Positions 10,224-25,208 are shown, counted from the first letter of the stretch. The stretch: DNA of 64,000 nucleotides from Ilyonectria destructans (GCA_020740775.1 JAHEWK010000013.1:124001-188000); one strand, 5' to 3'. A program made the numbers and translations. The notes: a model not told the origin generated them from the sequence alone.

Positions 10224-13200
10224 ATTTAGAGGTTACAGTAGGGCGGCTAATTAATTAATCCTGCTTATTAGAGTAATTAATTAATATACTTCTATACTGC
10301 AAGCCGCTAGACTTAAGAAGAGCGGAAGGAAAGGGAAAGGAAAAGATAGGGGATTAAGACCTCCTTAAGATTTCTATAAGCTAGGGAAAGTCCCCTATTA
10401 ATTTAGTTAAGAAGTAAGAATTTCTATCTAAGATATCTGCTATTAAAGAAGATATCTATAATAAGCTAAGCTTTAAGCTATACTATTTACTACTACTCTA
10501 ACTCTTTAACTTTAAGGGCTGGACTGAAAAAGTAAGTATAACTAGCTTAGAAAGTATCTTATAGAATAATATCTTTAGATAATTATTTCTGTAGAAAGTC
10601 TATTTAAGGCTTAAACTGCTAATTCTACTCAGTAAGCTATTAGCTGGATAAAAAGGTATAGGGAATAGTAGGATAGAAAGATATTACTATAATAATTATA
10701 ATATAGTATCTTATAAAAGACTGAGGGCTAGTCTTACTAGCTTTAGTATTAATTAGCAGTATTAGAATTCTAAAGCTTATAGAAATAGCTATAAGGGAAG
10801 GGGTTTTAACTCTAGAATGAATAAGAAAAATAAGCTGTAATAAGAGTAGAAAGCAGAAAGAGAGTTATCTTAATAATAATCACCCTATAAAGAGAGATTC
10901 TACTAGAGAATACAGAAGAAAGCTAAAGAAAAACCTTAATTATCAGTTAAAATCCCCCTCTATTATTTTTAGTCTATTTTTAAGAGATTCTTATAATTAT
11001 TATAACTTTTATCTATTAAAAGTAGATATTTAACCCTTCTTTTAGTTTCCTTTATCTTTTATTTATTATTTTCTTATAGCTGCTTAATCCTCTATATAAA
11101 AGAAATACCTTTATAGTTAAGTATTCATTTTAATATAGTTAATAGAGACTGTATTAAAAGAGAAGTATTACTCTCTAAGAGATTAAGATTTCTCTAATTT
11201 TATCTATAATTTCAATATTACTATAAAGATAAAAAGGAGAAAGAGAAAGAAAAAAGTATCTAATTTAATACTTATAAATATAACTAGCTACTTTTCAAGC
11301 TACTATAGTAAATAGACTTAATTACTACTAGCCCTCCTTCTTAATAGTATAGAGTTATCTTTATAAGACTAGACTCTACTGAAATTAAGCCCTCAAACCA
11401 GAATAAATCCATATAATAGAGGCTTTATTAAGATTAATATAGATAGTAAATTGGAGTTTCTTATCTTTATCTATATATTTAAATATAAGTTTAAAGGGAC
11501 TAATATTACCAGCTTCCTTTAGCTATTTAAGAATTATATTAAAGGCAGAATATATACTAATAAGTAGAGGAAGCTACTTATAGTCTATTTTTCTTATAAA
11601 GATATTAGGTTAAGAGTAGAAAAGGCCTATATTTATAATACTTAAAAGGAAGTTAAAATAAAGCTCTAAGAGGACTTTAAGAATAGCAATAAAGAATAAT
11701 AGCTTTAACCCCTTAAAAAAATCCTAAGGATAAATACTCAGTCTATAAGAAAGATAAGTAATACTGAGATATTTATCTAGCTTAAGATCTATAGGAAGCT
11801 ATATAAAGCTCTTTAGAATAGAGGGAAGTTTAAGAAAGGGAATTTCTACTTTATCTTCTATACTCTCCTCTAGAAGGTTATTATTTAAGTATACTAATAG
11901 AAGAATATTACTGTTAATAAGATATAAGCTAAGATCTATAATAATATAGTTAATCTTATAATATTCTTACTTAAATAGAACCAGTTTTATAAGGACCTAA
12001 TTGAGGAGCCTTAGAAGAGAGAATTTATATTAAAATAGAGGCTATTAGAAAAGGATATAGAATATTCCTTTTAACTACTAAATAAGCTGAAAACTAACTC
12101 TACTATTAAATCCCTTATTAAGTTAGTCTAAGGCTTAAGTATTAATATCACTAAATAGCAAGAGAATCTAAAAGCTAGATTAAGAGCTATAATTTAAAAC
12201 ACTATAGATAAGTAGAAGTACTTTAACCAGACTTATAATAACTATATTCCTATACCTAAGGGACTCTATATAGATAACTAGAACTTTATTATTAATACTA
12301 GCTACAGTTAGAGGTAGATTAAATACTTTTACTGCTATATTACTAGTTATTTCCCTAATTAGTACTATAAGCTATAGAAGGATTAAGATACTGACTACTA
12401 TAACTTTAACTTAAAAGCTAAAATAGCCTAAATAGGTTAAAGAAAAGTAGATATCCCTTTAAAGTTAGTCTGGAAAATAGAACTTCTTAATAGTATTAAG
12501 AAGTTAATTATAATATAAATAAGAAAGTTTCTAAAGTCCCCTACTATCTATTTTCTAGATGGAATAATATCAGGCTCTATAATCTGAAATTAAACTTCTA
12601 ACTAGAAAGAATATAATTTAGTTATAGACTTTATAAAGAGAAATTAAAACCCAATATTTAAGATCTAATTATTAAAAGGATTAATAATAAGACTGAATAG
12701 TTAATTAACAGCTAAAATAATAAGTCTATTACTAAGGCTAATATTATCTTAATTAATAATAATAGTATCTAGAAGCCTCTAATAATTCTAAATAATAATA
12801 TTATCTTTAATATAGTTATTAATAAAAGAGCTAGAGTAGAGAAGCTACCTAAAGAGACTAAAAGAGATTACTTAATCCCTCTTATAACTATACTAAGAAT
12901 TCTTTAGCCGACTAAACCTAAAGACTAAAAGCTAGTAGAAGCTATCGCTAAGGATAATACTAATAGAGATATCTATCTAATTACTTTAATTAAAAATAGA
13001 GCCTCTTTAAAGTAAAAGATCCTAAGTATAAAGATTAATATCTTAATCCCTTAGATAATTTAATATAACTCGGAATTTAGCTATTTAATAGTGAAGAAAT
13101 TAATTAATCTAGCTGAAGGTATTACTAATACTATCTAGCTAGCTGTAGCTTCTTTCTATAAGAAGAGGTTACCTAAAGATATTAAAATAAACCTTATTAA

Positions 13201-14689
13201 GAAACAGAAGGAACTAAAGCTTATAGTACGGAATATTCCGCCTTTTATTAATACCTACTATAATAATCTAGCCTAATAATATAGAGTTCTTACTGTTATA
13301 ATTAGATAAGATAAATTGCTTCTAATACTTTAAGTTAACTTTCTTCTTACTCTAAAAGACTATTTTATAATAGATAATAAAGTTATAAAGAAGATCTTCT
13401 ATAGAAAAAAGAGGGAAGAGTCTAATTAGAAAGTACCTAATAAGATAATAATAAGAGTCTATATAAGTTTTATCCAGAATATAGACTTAAGACTGTAGTT
13501 AATATATTAAAACCTCCTAAAGCTTTAAATAAGATTTAAGTATCTAAATAGTTATATCTAGAAGGCTATTCTAAATATAGATACTAAAAGCAATATTATT
13601 TCCAACTATATTATTAAGATTAATAAGCTTCTATTTAAGCCTAGCTCTACTAAGATTATATTCTTCTTAAAAGACTCTATTTCTATAGCTAGAGTTATTA
13701 GTATTAGAGTCTATTTAGGTAATATCTTTATTAAATAATAAATATATATAGCTCCAGCCTTAGTTATATCTATTCCCTTTATTCTAGGGATACCTTTTAT
13801 TTAAAGTATAAAAATCACCTTTAACTATAGCTCTATCCCTAAAGAGATAATAATAAGCTGTAAGTTAGATACTATTAATCTAATATTACCTATTATAGAG
13901 GGTATATAAAGAGTTACCTTAGTTATTAATAATAAAGTATTAAGGCAGTTACTATAAGTATACTGAAACTCTTTAAACTGGCTATTAATAATATCTATAG
14001 TTTAAAGAAAGATAATATTAAGTATCTTATTAGATATATTAATAAAAAGATAGTATAGAAAGTCTTTAAGATTATTCTTAAAGACTGAATAAAAAAGAAT
14101 AATTTAATATAGTTTAAAGTTAAGAAAATATATACTTAAAATAGCAGCTAAAAGGATATAATAGTCCGGGTTAATATAATATATAAAAGAAAGACAGAAA
14201 AAATCTAATCTAGGGATAATATCCCTTCTAATAGATTTATACCTAAAGGAGATCTATATTAATAAGATAAGAGATAGAATAAAGTTAAAGAAAATCTAAA
14301 AAAGAATTTATTTTATTCTAACTATATTACCCCTAAGTTCTTAAAATTTAAAAAAGAATTAAGGCTTTTTAATAAAAGGCTAAATAATCTAATAGAATAG
14401 ATAAAGAATACCCTTAATAATATAGAGAGAGAAATCTTCTATTAAATTATCTTTAATTAGAAAAAAGCTTTAACCTGAATCTTTAAGAAGAAAGAAGAGC
14501 TTAACTCTAAAATTACTCCTCTATAGGTTATTAAGATTACTTTCTATTCTATTTAGCAGTACAGTAATATAGTAATTCTATATAAAACTAAAGTTAAAAT
14601 TATTAAGCTGCTAAAGAAAAAACTGAAGAATAAAATTATTAAAGAAAGTTATACTTTCTATAGAAACTGGTAGATACTTATAGCTAAGA

Positions 14690-16830
14690 AAAATAGAGGC
14701 CTATACCTTATTAACTCAGCTAAGAAGTATAATATCTATACTATTAGAAATAAAATAATTCCGCTAGAAATAGAGGACTTTTCTGCTGAATTTAGAATAT
14801 ATCTTATTCTTTTAGTTTTTAACTTCTTTTCTAGATATAATTACATTAAACTGAATATAAAAAGTAGAGATTTTATAATCTTTAATATATCTATCAGTCT
14901 ATTTAGATTATATACCCTCCCTTAGGAAGCTATAAATTCAGTAGCCTAATTTACTAGAATTATAATAAGGATTCTATTCAATCTAATATCTAATAAAGCT
15001 AGAGCTTTTCTAGATAATATTAATATTAAAGGCCCTCTAGAAGACTATAATAGGGAGGAGTCTCTTTCTAGTATTAAAAGGTATATTCTAAAGTATCTTA
15101 TAAACCTTAATATAGTCCTTATTAATATAGAGCTTTCTAGCTATTTAATTACAGTAAAGAAGTTCTTTTTCTATTAAAAAGCTACTCCTCTAGTAGGATA
15201 TCTCTATAGAACTTATAGCTATAAGTCTATAGAGAATAAAATCCTAAAGATTATTAAATAGAAGCCTTATAAAAACCAGATAAATATAAGAGCCTTTCTA
15301 GATATTATAGAGTACTATAGAATTTAAATTAAAAGGTATATTTAGGTTGCTAAGCCTCTTATTAAGCTGCTAAAAAAGAATACTTCCTAGGAATAAGAAG
15401 AGGCTTAGAAGGAAGTAATAAGAGTACTAAAGAGAAAGGTTATTTCCACCCCTATTCTTATATCCCTCAATCTATCTAAAGAAGCTAGAGAAGTTATCTT
15501 AATAATAGATATTAGTATTCTAAGTTGGAAAGCTATCTTAATATAGATAATTAAGGGAAAATACTACTTTATAAGATTTAAATTTAGCACTTAAATTAAT
15601 ACTGAGAAAAAGTATAATATAATAAAGCTAGAGTGTAAGAAAGCTCTCTATATAGTTAGATATATAAGAATATAAATCTATAAATATCTCTTTACCTTAA
15701 AGACTGACTTTAGAATTCTAATTAATTAATTTAATAGTAAAGCTAATAATATATTAGAATCTATAGTAGTTAGATAGATTAGCTACCTTTTACTCTTTAA
15801 TTTTACTATTAGATATATTTTAGAAAAGAAGAATATAGTTACTAATAGTCTTTTAAGAAAGAAGGAAGGCCTATTTAACCTTCTAAATCAAAAGGCTAAA
15901 AGTAATATTAAGAATAAAATTAATACCTACTTTAATCTTATTCTTTTTAGCCCTAAAGATAAAAGCTTAGAAGACTTCTATAAGAGTAAATAGCTAATTC
16001 TAAAGAATTACCTAACTTCTCTATAGCAACCTAAAGGGCTCTCTACTAGAGACTTTATATAATTAAAAAAAAAGATAATACAGTTCTTTATCTATAGCAG
16101 TTAGATTTAGAGATAAAGCCTAAAACTAAAAGATAACCCTACTCTTATTATTAGTAATAAGAAGCTTTAAAAGTATCTTATTATATTATCTTATTATAAT
16201 AGGGGTTATAAAGGCTGGAAAGTAACGATTAAAATTATTTCTTATTGCTATTTCTAGTGAGGCTTTAGATATACTATAGAGTCAGTTATCTGAATATATC
16301 TAATATATTAAATTTATAGAGCTTAGAGAGCTGCTAAGATTGCTAAGCCTATAGCCCCTTAATATTCTATAATAAAGATCTATATTAACAGGCAGTATCT
16401 CCCTAATAATAATAAAATAAAGTTTCTTCTGGAAGCTAGATATAATATAACTGGATAGATTAAAACTATACCTTATAGAGCCCTTAATACTATAAATATC
16501 AGAAAGTTTATTAAGAGGATTATCTATTGCTATAATATACCTTTAAAGATTGTTACAGATAATAGAGGTAAGCTTATAAAAGGAATTTCTAATAAGCTAA
16601 ATAATCTAAAGATTAAGATAGCTAAGATCTCCTTCTATAATTTCAAGTTAAATAGACTAATTAAAGTTAGTTATATATCTATAGTTAACTATTTTAAGAA
16701 GCTTAAAAGACTAAAGAAGTAGGTATCTCTAGTAGATTTAGCCCTACTTATAGATAGATCTACTATTAGAGGGTTCTATAGTTACTTACCTTTTTAGCTC
16801 CTCTATAGATAGAAACCTATTCTTTCTATA
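14690..16830 (+). pseudogene. Gypsy pol: reverse transcriptase, RNase H and integrase remnants
   Basis: A plus-strand frame starting at about 14698 (GLYLINSAKKYN) reads as gypsy reverse transcriptase. The catalytic box at about 15006-15035 reads FLDNINIKGP, where this family normally has a FLDD-type box; one catalytic Asp (GAT to AAT) is therefore lost. RNase H follows (about 15495-15760; SILSWKAI, then KKYNIIKLEC, then LKTDFRILI). Integrase is visible around 16530-16720 (IVTDNRGKLI, with the TDN catalytic Asp context). In-frame TAA/TAG stops interrupt every domain, generally where Gln or Trp would be expected. The product would have copied element RNA into DNA and inserted it; this copy is dead. 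Confidence 0.8.
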
Positions 16831-17799
16831 GAAGTTAAAATTTTAACTTAAAGACTTATTAACTGAGAAGAGATTTATAGCAGGAAAGATATTATTTTAG
16901 CCTGAATTTAAATTCTAAAAAGATAGAAAGAGGATCTAAAAGCTATTAGAGCTAAAATTAAAAAATATTATAAGAATCTAGTAAGAAAGATAACTAAATT
17001 TAATATCTTTAAGCTAAAAAAGATACTATTATTACTAGGAGATTTTATCCTTCTTTATAATATTAGAAACTACTATAACTTTTTCTCTATAATTAAGCTT
17101 AAGTTAAGATAGTAAGAATTCTTTAGAATTCTAGAGATTCTTAAAGAGATTAGAATCTATATCTTAGAGACTCTAAATAGAGTAAAGATAGTAGGAACCT
17201 GCTATAGGGATTAACTTAAAGCCTTTATAAAGGATAATTAAGATTAATAGGCCAGCCCTAAGGATACTGAGATTTAGAGACTACCTACTAATAATAAGAA
17301 TAAGAAATCTAATAAAGAATTATCTTATAATAAGACCTATTAACTTAGTAAGATTAGAGACTTATTAGATAACCCCAATATAGAGCTTATTATTTATCTA
17401 TAGAGAGAACTTAGGGGGGGTTTCTAAATTTATATCCTAAAGATAAATAAGAAAGTTAGAAACTAATATAATAAAGTCTAGAATATCTTATTAGATATTT
17501 AGAGATATAATATCAGCTGGAGATAGTGGTATTACTATATAAGAAGGCAGATAGAGGAGGTAAGAAGTAGGGTTACTAAAGAGACTTAAATATAATAAGT
17601 CTTAACAGCTAAAATCTAATTAAATAACTGTCTAGAAGGAATTAGCTATTATAAATAATACCTTATAATAAAGAGAAATAGTATAGAGGGAATCTATCTG
17701 AAAGAGAAGAGAGTAATACTAACTAAGTAGTAATATTATTTTCTAAGTATTACTATTAATTACCTATTCTACTAAGAATAGAAAAAGAGACTAATTTTC

Positions 17800-20700
17800 T
17801 CTCTTTCTTCTTTAATAGGGGAAAGAAAACCTATTAGAACTAACTAAAGAGCTCAGTATTTATTATAAAGAATCTAGATAGAGATAAGAGCAGTCTGATA
17901 ATAGATTTTAAGATTAAAAGTACCTTCAGTCTTAGAGGGATACTTACTAATAATATAAGAGTAAGAGTAGGAATTAAAGATATCTATAGTATAGAAAGTT
18001 AATATATTTAAATTAGTAGCTTAGCTACTAAAAGGGAACCTTTAAGGATCTTTTTAATAACTTAAAGCTATATACCTATAAAGGTATTTCTAATTACAGT
18101 CAGACTGATTATACTAAATATAATTAATATAGGCTCTATTTATATATCTTAGGACCGAAATATAAATATAAAAAGAAGTTAGAATATACTTATTAAAGTA
18201 GGTAGTTATTAAGAGGTAGCTATAAATACAGCTATAATATATAACCAGGTTAATAACCCTAATAAAGGCAATAATAAGAGCCTTAAGGAGGTATAGATAA
18301 AAGAAAAGAGTAGTAAATAAATACCCTCTAAAGTAAGCTTATTCAGCTGGAATAAAAACCTACTAAAGAGAGTAGGTAGCTAGCAGCTTTATTCCAGCAG
18401 TAATAGTTATATTATAAAAGAAAAGCTATTTAAGAAACCAGATAAAAAAGCTAGCTTAGCTGCTACTAAAGGGAAATTAGATATCTAACTTAATATATAT
18501 TAGCTGGCTTAATTAATTAAGAGTCTGGAAACTGTAAATCTAAATATAAAATATCTTTAGAATCTAAAAGATTATCTTATTAGATAACTTAAGCTAATAG
18601 AAGGGAGATAAGGGGACCTTACTAATATAGAAGTTAAGTTAAACTTTAATATAAAAAAGAAATAAAGAAGAAGTATATCTTAAGCCTTCTGGTAGATACT
18701 AATTTAATATAAAAACTTAGTAGCTTTAATACTATATTTAACTAGATAGTAGATATTAGGGAGTTTCCCTTAAGGGAGGCTAAAAAGAATAATAAGCTTA
18801 TCTTAAGAAGAAGCTATTATAAGATAGTATAATAGTTATAATAATAAAGAAAAAAAAGAGAAGTTTAAGACTGAGTAATAAGAAAATCTTAATAATAGTA
18901 ATATAGAAGAAAAAGAAGCTTTAAAGTATAAGAAATCTAACTTCAGAGTTAAGTTAGTAGGGCTTTATTATAAGGTATAGAATTTATAAAAAGTAAGTAT
19001 TTTTATTTATTATAACTTATAAAAAATAAATAGTAAAAAGATCTAGAAAATAATAATAGCTATTACTGTAATTTACTATTATAAAAAAAGCTAAGCCTCT
19101 ATAGTATAAAGACTCTTAAATACTTAGTTTCTTAAAAATACTAATATATATATACTCTTCTTATACTCTAGCTACTATAAAAATTAATACTATAACTTAA
19201 GCCTCTATACTATATTTCTTTTCTAATTAAGCTTAAACTTTAATTACTATCTTATTTATTACTTTTCTTTCTACTAACTAACTTTTAAATTTATTACTAC
19301 TCTATAGAGCTCTATATATAATAGCTACCTCTAATAAAGCTATAAAGAAGAAGATATAATTTTACTGCAGTATAAAGTTAGTAACTCTTTATAAAGAGAC
19401 TATTTATAGAAAGAGAGAAAAAGAAAGCTTTCTTTACTATAATAAGAATCTTATAAAGATACCTCTAATTAGTAGGCTCTCTTAATAACTAACCTTCTAT
19501 TCTTCTTAATTAAATTAAACCTATTAAAAAGATAAAAAAGCTAACTGCTCTAAGCTTAAAAGCTTCAGCTTAATTTAAAGCTGAGTTAAAACTGTTAAAC
19601 TATATTCTAATTTCAGTATAAAGAACTTTAAAATATAGAAGGATTACTATACCGATTTTTAGAATCTATTAATTAAGCTTTAAAACAGTAAGATATTAAC
19701 TAACTTTAGTCTTATTACTTTTCTATAAATAATAACCTATAGAATAAGGGATCTTATAGCTGTTATACCTTATAGCTTAAACTTTAATAACTAGACTCTT
19801 AAGATTAATAAATAGAGAAGAAAGCTTTACTTATTTAAGATTCTAAAGGAGGGTATTCTAGTTATAAAGTATTAAATAGCCTAATAAGGGACCTTTAAAG
19901 TCTGCTGTTAAAAGTAACAATCTTTTAATATCTAGGCTGATATTAGAAAGCTAGTCTGATTTAAGGTTTAACCTCAGAATCTAAAGGCCCTAGGGGCCTA
20001 TAGAGGCTATTAGAAGCTAACTTTATTATTATCTATAAGACTGATTTTAGCTCTTTAATAAATAGGGAAATTAAGTAATTCTATTATTACTAAACCTGCT
20101 CTACTTAATTTATTTTTTATTTAATATAAAGAATCAACCTATATTAGGCTTCTAATTAATTTAAGAGACTATATTTAACTGTTACTACCTTATTAGTATT
20201 ATTAACTTTAAGAACTAAAAGTATTAAATTGCTTATATTTAGAATACTATAAAGGCTTAACTTTTTCTTTTTAATACTTTAGATAATAGTAGGAAAGAAT
20301 AATTTAGAGCTCTTAAAGTAACCTAAAGGGAGGTTATAACTCTTAATAGTATCCCCTATAATTTTACAGTCTTTAGTATACCAGCTTTAACTTAATCTAG
20401 TAGATAGAAGTATAGTTATCTTATAGTCTTTCTTATAACTCTTACTATTTAAGGAATAATTAGCCTAAATAAGTAATAAATAGCTAGAGGAATTCTAAGA
20501 TAGAGACTTACCTTTAATAATAAGAATAATAAGCCTAATAGAGTCTCTTTTAAGCTATAATTTTATAACTAGAAGCTGGATACCTTTAAGTTAAAGCTCC
20601 TTTTAAAGCTAAAGATAAAGAGAAAAACAGTTAAAAAGAAGAAAGCTATAGAGGTTAGAAAGTATATAGACCTAGACCTAGAATATATTAAAAGCTTTAT

Positions 20701-22140
20701 TGGATATACTATTATAGAGGAGCTTAGGGTCTGGAATCTAATATATAATAAGAGTTAGAATAAGAGTAACTAAAGGATTACTCTATTCTATAACTATATC
20801 TATTAGCTTATACCTACTAACTAGAAACTTAGAACTATAGATCTCTATACTAATTTTAGTAGGTTTACTCTAATTAACTGGAAAGATCTTAAGAAAAAGA
20901 AGCTTTCTAACTCCTACTGATTTATCTAATATCCTACTGCTTCTTTTAGCTAGATTTTTTACTGTACCTTAATATATCAGTTAGATTATCGCCGGACTAA
21001 ATTTACTATACTTAATAATCTAGTTAAGATATTCGCTAAGAGGGGATATAAGGTTTAAAAGGGTATCTTTAAGCTGCTTAAAACTATAGAAGGGAGTATT
21101 ATATCTCTAGATTTATTTACTCTAGAGGAGATTGCTGCACCTATAACTATATCTATATTAGCTCTAGCTTCTATAAAAGCACCCTCTATTACTAAGTCTA
21201 TTAAGCTTATTAAAGCTGTTATTAAGCCTATTAGATCTATTATTAGGTCTATTAAGAGTGCTTCTAGAGAGAAAATAGAAAAGCTATTATTCCTAATAAA
21301 AGGGGTTAAAACTATTAAGATCTTACTAAAAGTATTATTAATACTGCTCTCTATAAAGTCTAATAGAGCTATACTAGCTAGAATCTTTTTAAAATAATAT
21401 AAGAGCTTGGGATTAAATATATTAATAAGAGATACTTATAAGGGGTCTGCTATAAGTAATATCTTAATAAGGAATACTAATAATAACTCTACTATTTTAA
21501 GAGATACCTTAATAAGGGATTCTTTATTCAGTCTACCTTCTTACTGTTAAGAGATCTAAATCTATAGAATTTTAATAGTCTTTACTATTCAGTTTATTAA
21601 AGAAGCTACTTTCTATTATATTAATAATAATATTATTACTAAAGAAAGAAGGAACTTTATTAATATTACTATTAGTAATACCACTAAGAAGATAACTATT
21701 AATACCAACCTTATAAATCTTTCTTATATTCCAAACTGGCCTATATTATTTATACCTAAGTTAAAAATCTATATAATCTATATTCTAAAGGATTTAATTT
21801 CTCTATCTTAATAGAATAACCTAATTAATACTGCCTATATTAATATTATTCTGCCTGCTATTATAAGAATCAGTTATAAAGAATACTACTAATAGTATAA
21901 GGCTTATAAGTAATAGTTTTCTATAGTATTATTTAACTTTCTCTAATAAACTGAAGAGGTAGGGAATAAAAAGGTATATTAAGAGGAGGTTTTTTATTAC
22001 TGGAAGAAATTAGTCTTTAGAAGTATCTAATAAGATATTCCTTTAATACTTACTGTATTTCTTTAGTTAGATTCTTAAAAGGAAAGATAGTTTTATTATA
22101 TATACTTTTAGCCTAATTAAGAATAATTATCGGACTGTAA
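17800..22140 (+). other. Extra 3' segment of the gypsy element, former coding sequence of unknown function
   Basis: Between the end of integrase and the 3' LTR lie about 4.3 kb in which the plus strand keeps long low-stop stretches, especially about 20570-21350, rich in Lys/Ile/Ser with a run of regularly spaced Ser-Ile-Lys motifs near 21190-21290. I recognise no domain. It could be an additional element ORF, a captured host gene fragment or a nested second element whose ends I cannot see. Confidence 0.45.
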
Positions 22141-22148
22141 GAAAGGAA

Positions 22149-22674
22149 TATAATAGGCAATTAAAACTGCTTAGGCTAGCTGGTTATTAGTAGAGGTACC
22201 TAAAGAGGGTTTAGGTAAGATTAAAAGGGAAGGTTAGAGACAGTAGAGAGAGAGATATTGATTTTTACTTCTTTAGAGATTCTTTCTAGAAATTAGAGAG
22301 GCTATAAGAACTTAAGATAGCTAAAGAGTCTATTAAATTATTATCTTTATTTTTAAGAGATTTATTTAAGTCTATTTTAACTGTTACTATTTTTCTTATC
22401 TAACTTCTATCTTTAATACCCCTTAGATATTAGGCTGCTGCAGACTTTATTAAAGTCTTATTAGTGGAATTTCCAGTAACTAACTTAAGATTCTATCTAA
22501 TAAGATACTTCTCTATTAGAAGATATAAGCTTTAGATCTATCTGACCTTATATATATATAGTTTGATACAGCTTTAGGCTAACTATCTAAGATACCTATA
22601 TGACAATCTTCTATATATCTCCCCTAGGATAAGTTAATAAGTTAGATGTTATTTTTATCTCTTTCTGCTGCTAA
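22149..22674 (+). repeat. 3' LTR of the gypsy element (family A)
   Basis: 526 bp, starting TATAATAGGCAATT and ending TTTCTGCTGCTAA, followed by the duplication AGTAA. The two LTRs of the element differ at many sites, nearly all transitions, so their divergence reflects RIP more than age. Confidence 0.85.
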
Positions 22675-23778
22675 AGTAATACTCTAAATTAAAACTTTCT
22701 AAAATATAATAGAATATAATAGATAAAATATAATTTTAATCTTAAGATTCTAAGTATAAAATAAAAGAAAAACTATTAGATATTCTATATATATAGAGTA
22801 AGCTAGTTACTATAAGTTAATTATAGCTACTCTATAAAGCTAAATAAAAAAGAATAAAATTTAAGATACTAACTAATATAGATTATAGAGATTATATAGA
22901 TTTTATTATAATTTAGATATATAATATTATATATTCTAAATTATATAAATTACTATAATAACTATACTTATTTATATTCTATTAGTATTTTATTAACTTC
23001 TATAATAATAATAAATACTTAAAATATTAATCTATTATTAATTTACTTATCTTTTATTTTTATTTACTCTCTTAAAGATCTTAAAATTTACTTATTATTA
23101 ACCTTTTTACTTCTTATTAAAAATTAATATATACTATAGATTAAGTAAACTTAAAAATCTTCTGGATTTTCTTCTTAAGTTTATTTAAATTAATTCCCTT
23201 TAAAATATAAAGATTTATTAAATACTAAAGCTTAACTATATTATATATCTATTATTATACTTTTAGTAAGATAGCTACTATTTTATCTAATAGAATAAAA
23301 AGCTTATTTATTAACTAAATACTATACTTTTTATAAAATATCTTACTAATAACCTTTAATTTAAAGAAATAATAACTAATATTATTAAGCTTACTATATA
23401 AGATAACTTAATTATAGAGTAGCTAAATCTAAATATAAATATTCTACTGAAATATCAGTATTTATTTAGATATTAAGAAATTTAATTATATTACTCTTTT
23501 ATAAATACTGTAATAATACTTACTAATTATATTAGTATATATACTGTTAAGAAGCTTACTGGCTAAAGCTACTTAAATAGTATTATAATAGCAGTTTTCA
23601 GTATAAAATTAACTCTTTTTAATTTTAACTGAAAGATAACTAATATATACTAAAACTATATATAGAGAGCCTAATATAGTACTATTAATAGTAATATATA
23701 AATTAGTATATTATATTATAGTAAAAGAAATAAGGCAGTATTTACTCTATATACTCTAATATCTATATATTTAATTTT

Positions 23779-24333
23779 TATTAAAGTCTATAAATATATA
23801 ACTTTATAACTTCTTTATAAAATTAAGCTTTAAGCTTTAAGCTTTAAAATATAGCTTAAAAATCCTATAAATTTTCTTATAAGAAGGTACTAAAATACAG
23901 TATTATTACTGATATTTATACTGTATAACTAATCAGCCTGAATTAGCTTATTAATTTATCTGCACTTTAAAATCAGTTAATTTTAAAGTATACACTATTT
24001 GGAATCAATATTACTCAATAAGGAAAGTACCCAAAAGGATAAATACAGTACCATAATAAAGCTGGAATTTTGGGCTTTCCAATAATATATATATTATCTT
24101 AATATAATAGCTGGACTTTAAGTAAATTATCTATAAAAAGGCTGAGACCCCCTGGGTAATTCCAGACTTATTTTATATTATTATTATAATATTATACACT
24201 ATTAATACACTATTTTATACTATTTTATACTATCTACCTCTTATCTTTATATACCCCTTAACCTTATATTCTTTATTAGAATATCTTTTTTATAATAATA
24301 TTATTTTATTTTACTGCCTTATAACCTCTAATA
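23779..24333 (+). repeat. Family B LTR, copy 3
   Basis: 555 bp aligning with the copies at 4767 and 7873, starting TATTAAAGTC (RIP form of TGTTAAAGTC) and ending CTCTAATA. Unlike the other two, its flanks (ATTTT before, AAAAC after) do not match, so the duplication has decayed or this LTR was part of a larger rearranged insertion. Confidence 0.75.
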
Positions 24334-25208
24334 AAAACTGTATAAATAGATTTAATATTATAAGAACAGTTTTACTATACTAATTAAAATTAGTTTTATT
24401 TTTAAAAGTATAGAGTTTAATTATTTAAGCTGGAAATTACTACTTAAATATTACCTATATATTAAGTAGTCTATTTATAGTAAGTATAGTAGTAAAATAG
24501 TATTTATATATAGCTGCTAAAGAGGTAAGTAGTCTACTATAAGAAATTCTAACTAATATAATATAGTTAATATTAATATTCTTTTAAATATAAAGATAAT
24601 TAATAATTAGAGTAATAGCCTTTTATTACTTTAGAATAAAATTAATATTCTAATTATAATATACAGTTAGCTACTTAGAGCGTTTATAGGTAATATAATT
24701 CTAGCTATATTTAATTATTCTATAATAGAAACTATAATATAAAGCTTATTAATTATTATTATAATTAGTATTAACTATAATAGTAGGTAGATATTTACTG
24801 CTTATATACTTCTTACTGAAAAGTATTAAATTAGCTAAGTAGAAATAAATAGAGATTATAAAGTTAGTAATATTCAGCTTAATCTTTATAGATAGTTAAT
24901 ATAGTAGATTAATAGCCTTATTAAAATTATAAAGCTATTAGTTTCTAAGAGTATAAATTCTAAAGTTAGAGATATTACTATAAAGAAAGAAGTTAGCTGC
25001 TTAATAATATACTAATAACTAAAATTAAGCCTTTCTAGTAGATATTAAGGTATTTCTTTTCTCAGCCTATTTACCTATAGTATAGATTTTATCAGTAAGA
25101 AAGTTAAACTCTTTATACTAACTCTTAATATTTCCAGCTTTAATTTTTACTACTATTTAAAGAATTTTAAATATTATAGTACCTTCTTTATTTAAAAGAG
25201 AGAGATAT

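Larger units (their letters stand above)
9700..22674 (+). mobile_element. Full-length Ty3/gypsy LTR retrotransposon, RIP-mutated, about 13 kb
   Basis: Two LTRs in direct orientation (9700-10223 and 22149-22674) bound the element, and the flanking 5-bp AGTAA at 9695-9699 and 22675-22679 is an exact target-site duplication, so this is a single insertion. Reading left to right on the plus strand: a gag-like region (about 10.9-12.9 kb), a protease-like part (about 13.0-14.2 kb, ending near the LGIPFI motif at 13.8 kb), reverse transcriptase, RNase H and integrase (about 14.7-16.9 kb), then about 4.7 kb of further former coding sequence. The order RT-RNase H-integrase defines Ty3/gypsy. At almost 13 kb it is longer than most fungal gypsy elements; the surplus lies 3' of integrase. 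Confidence 0.85.
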
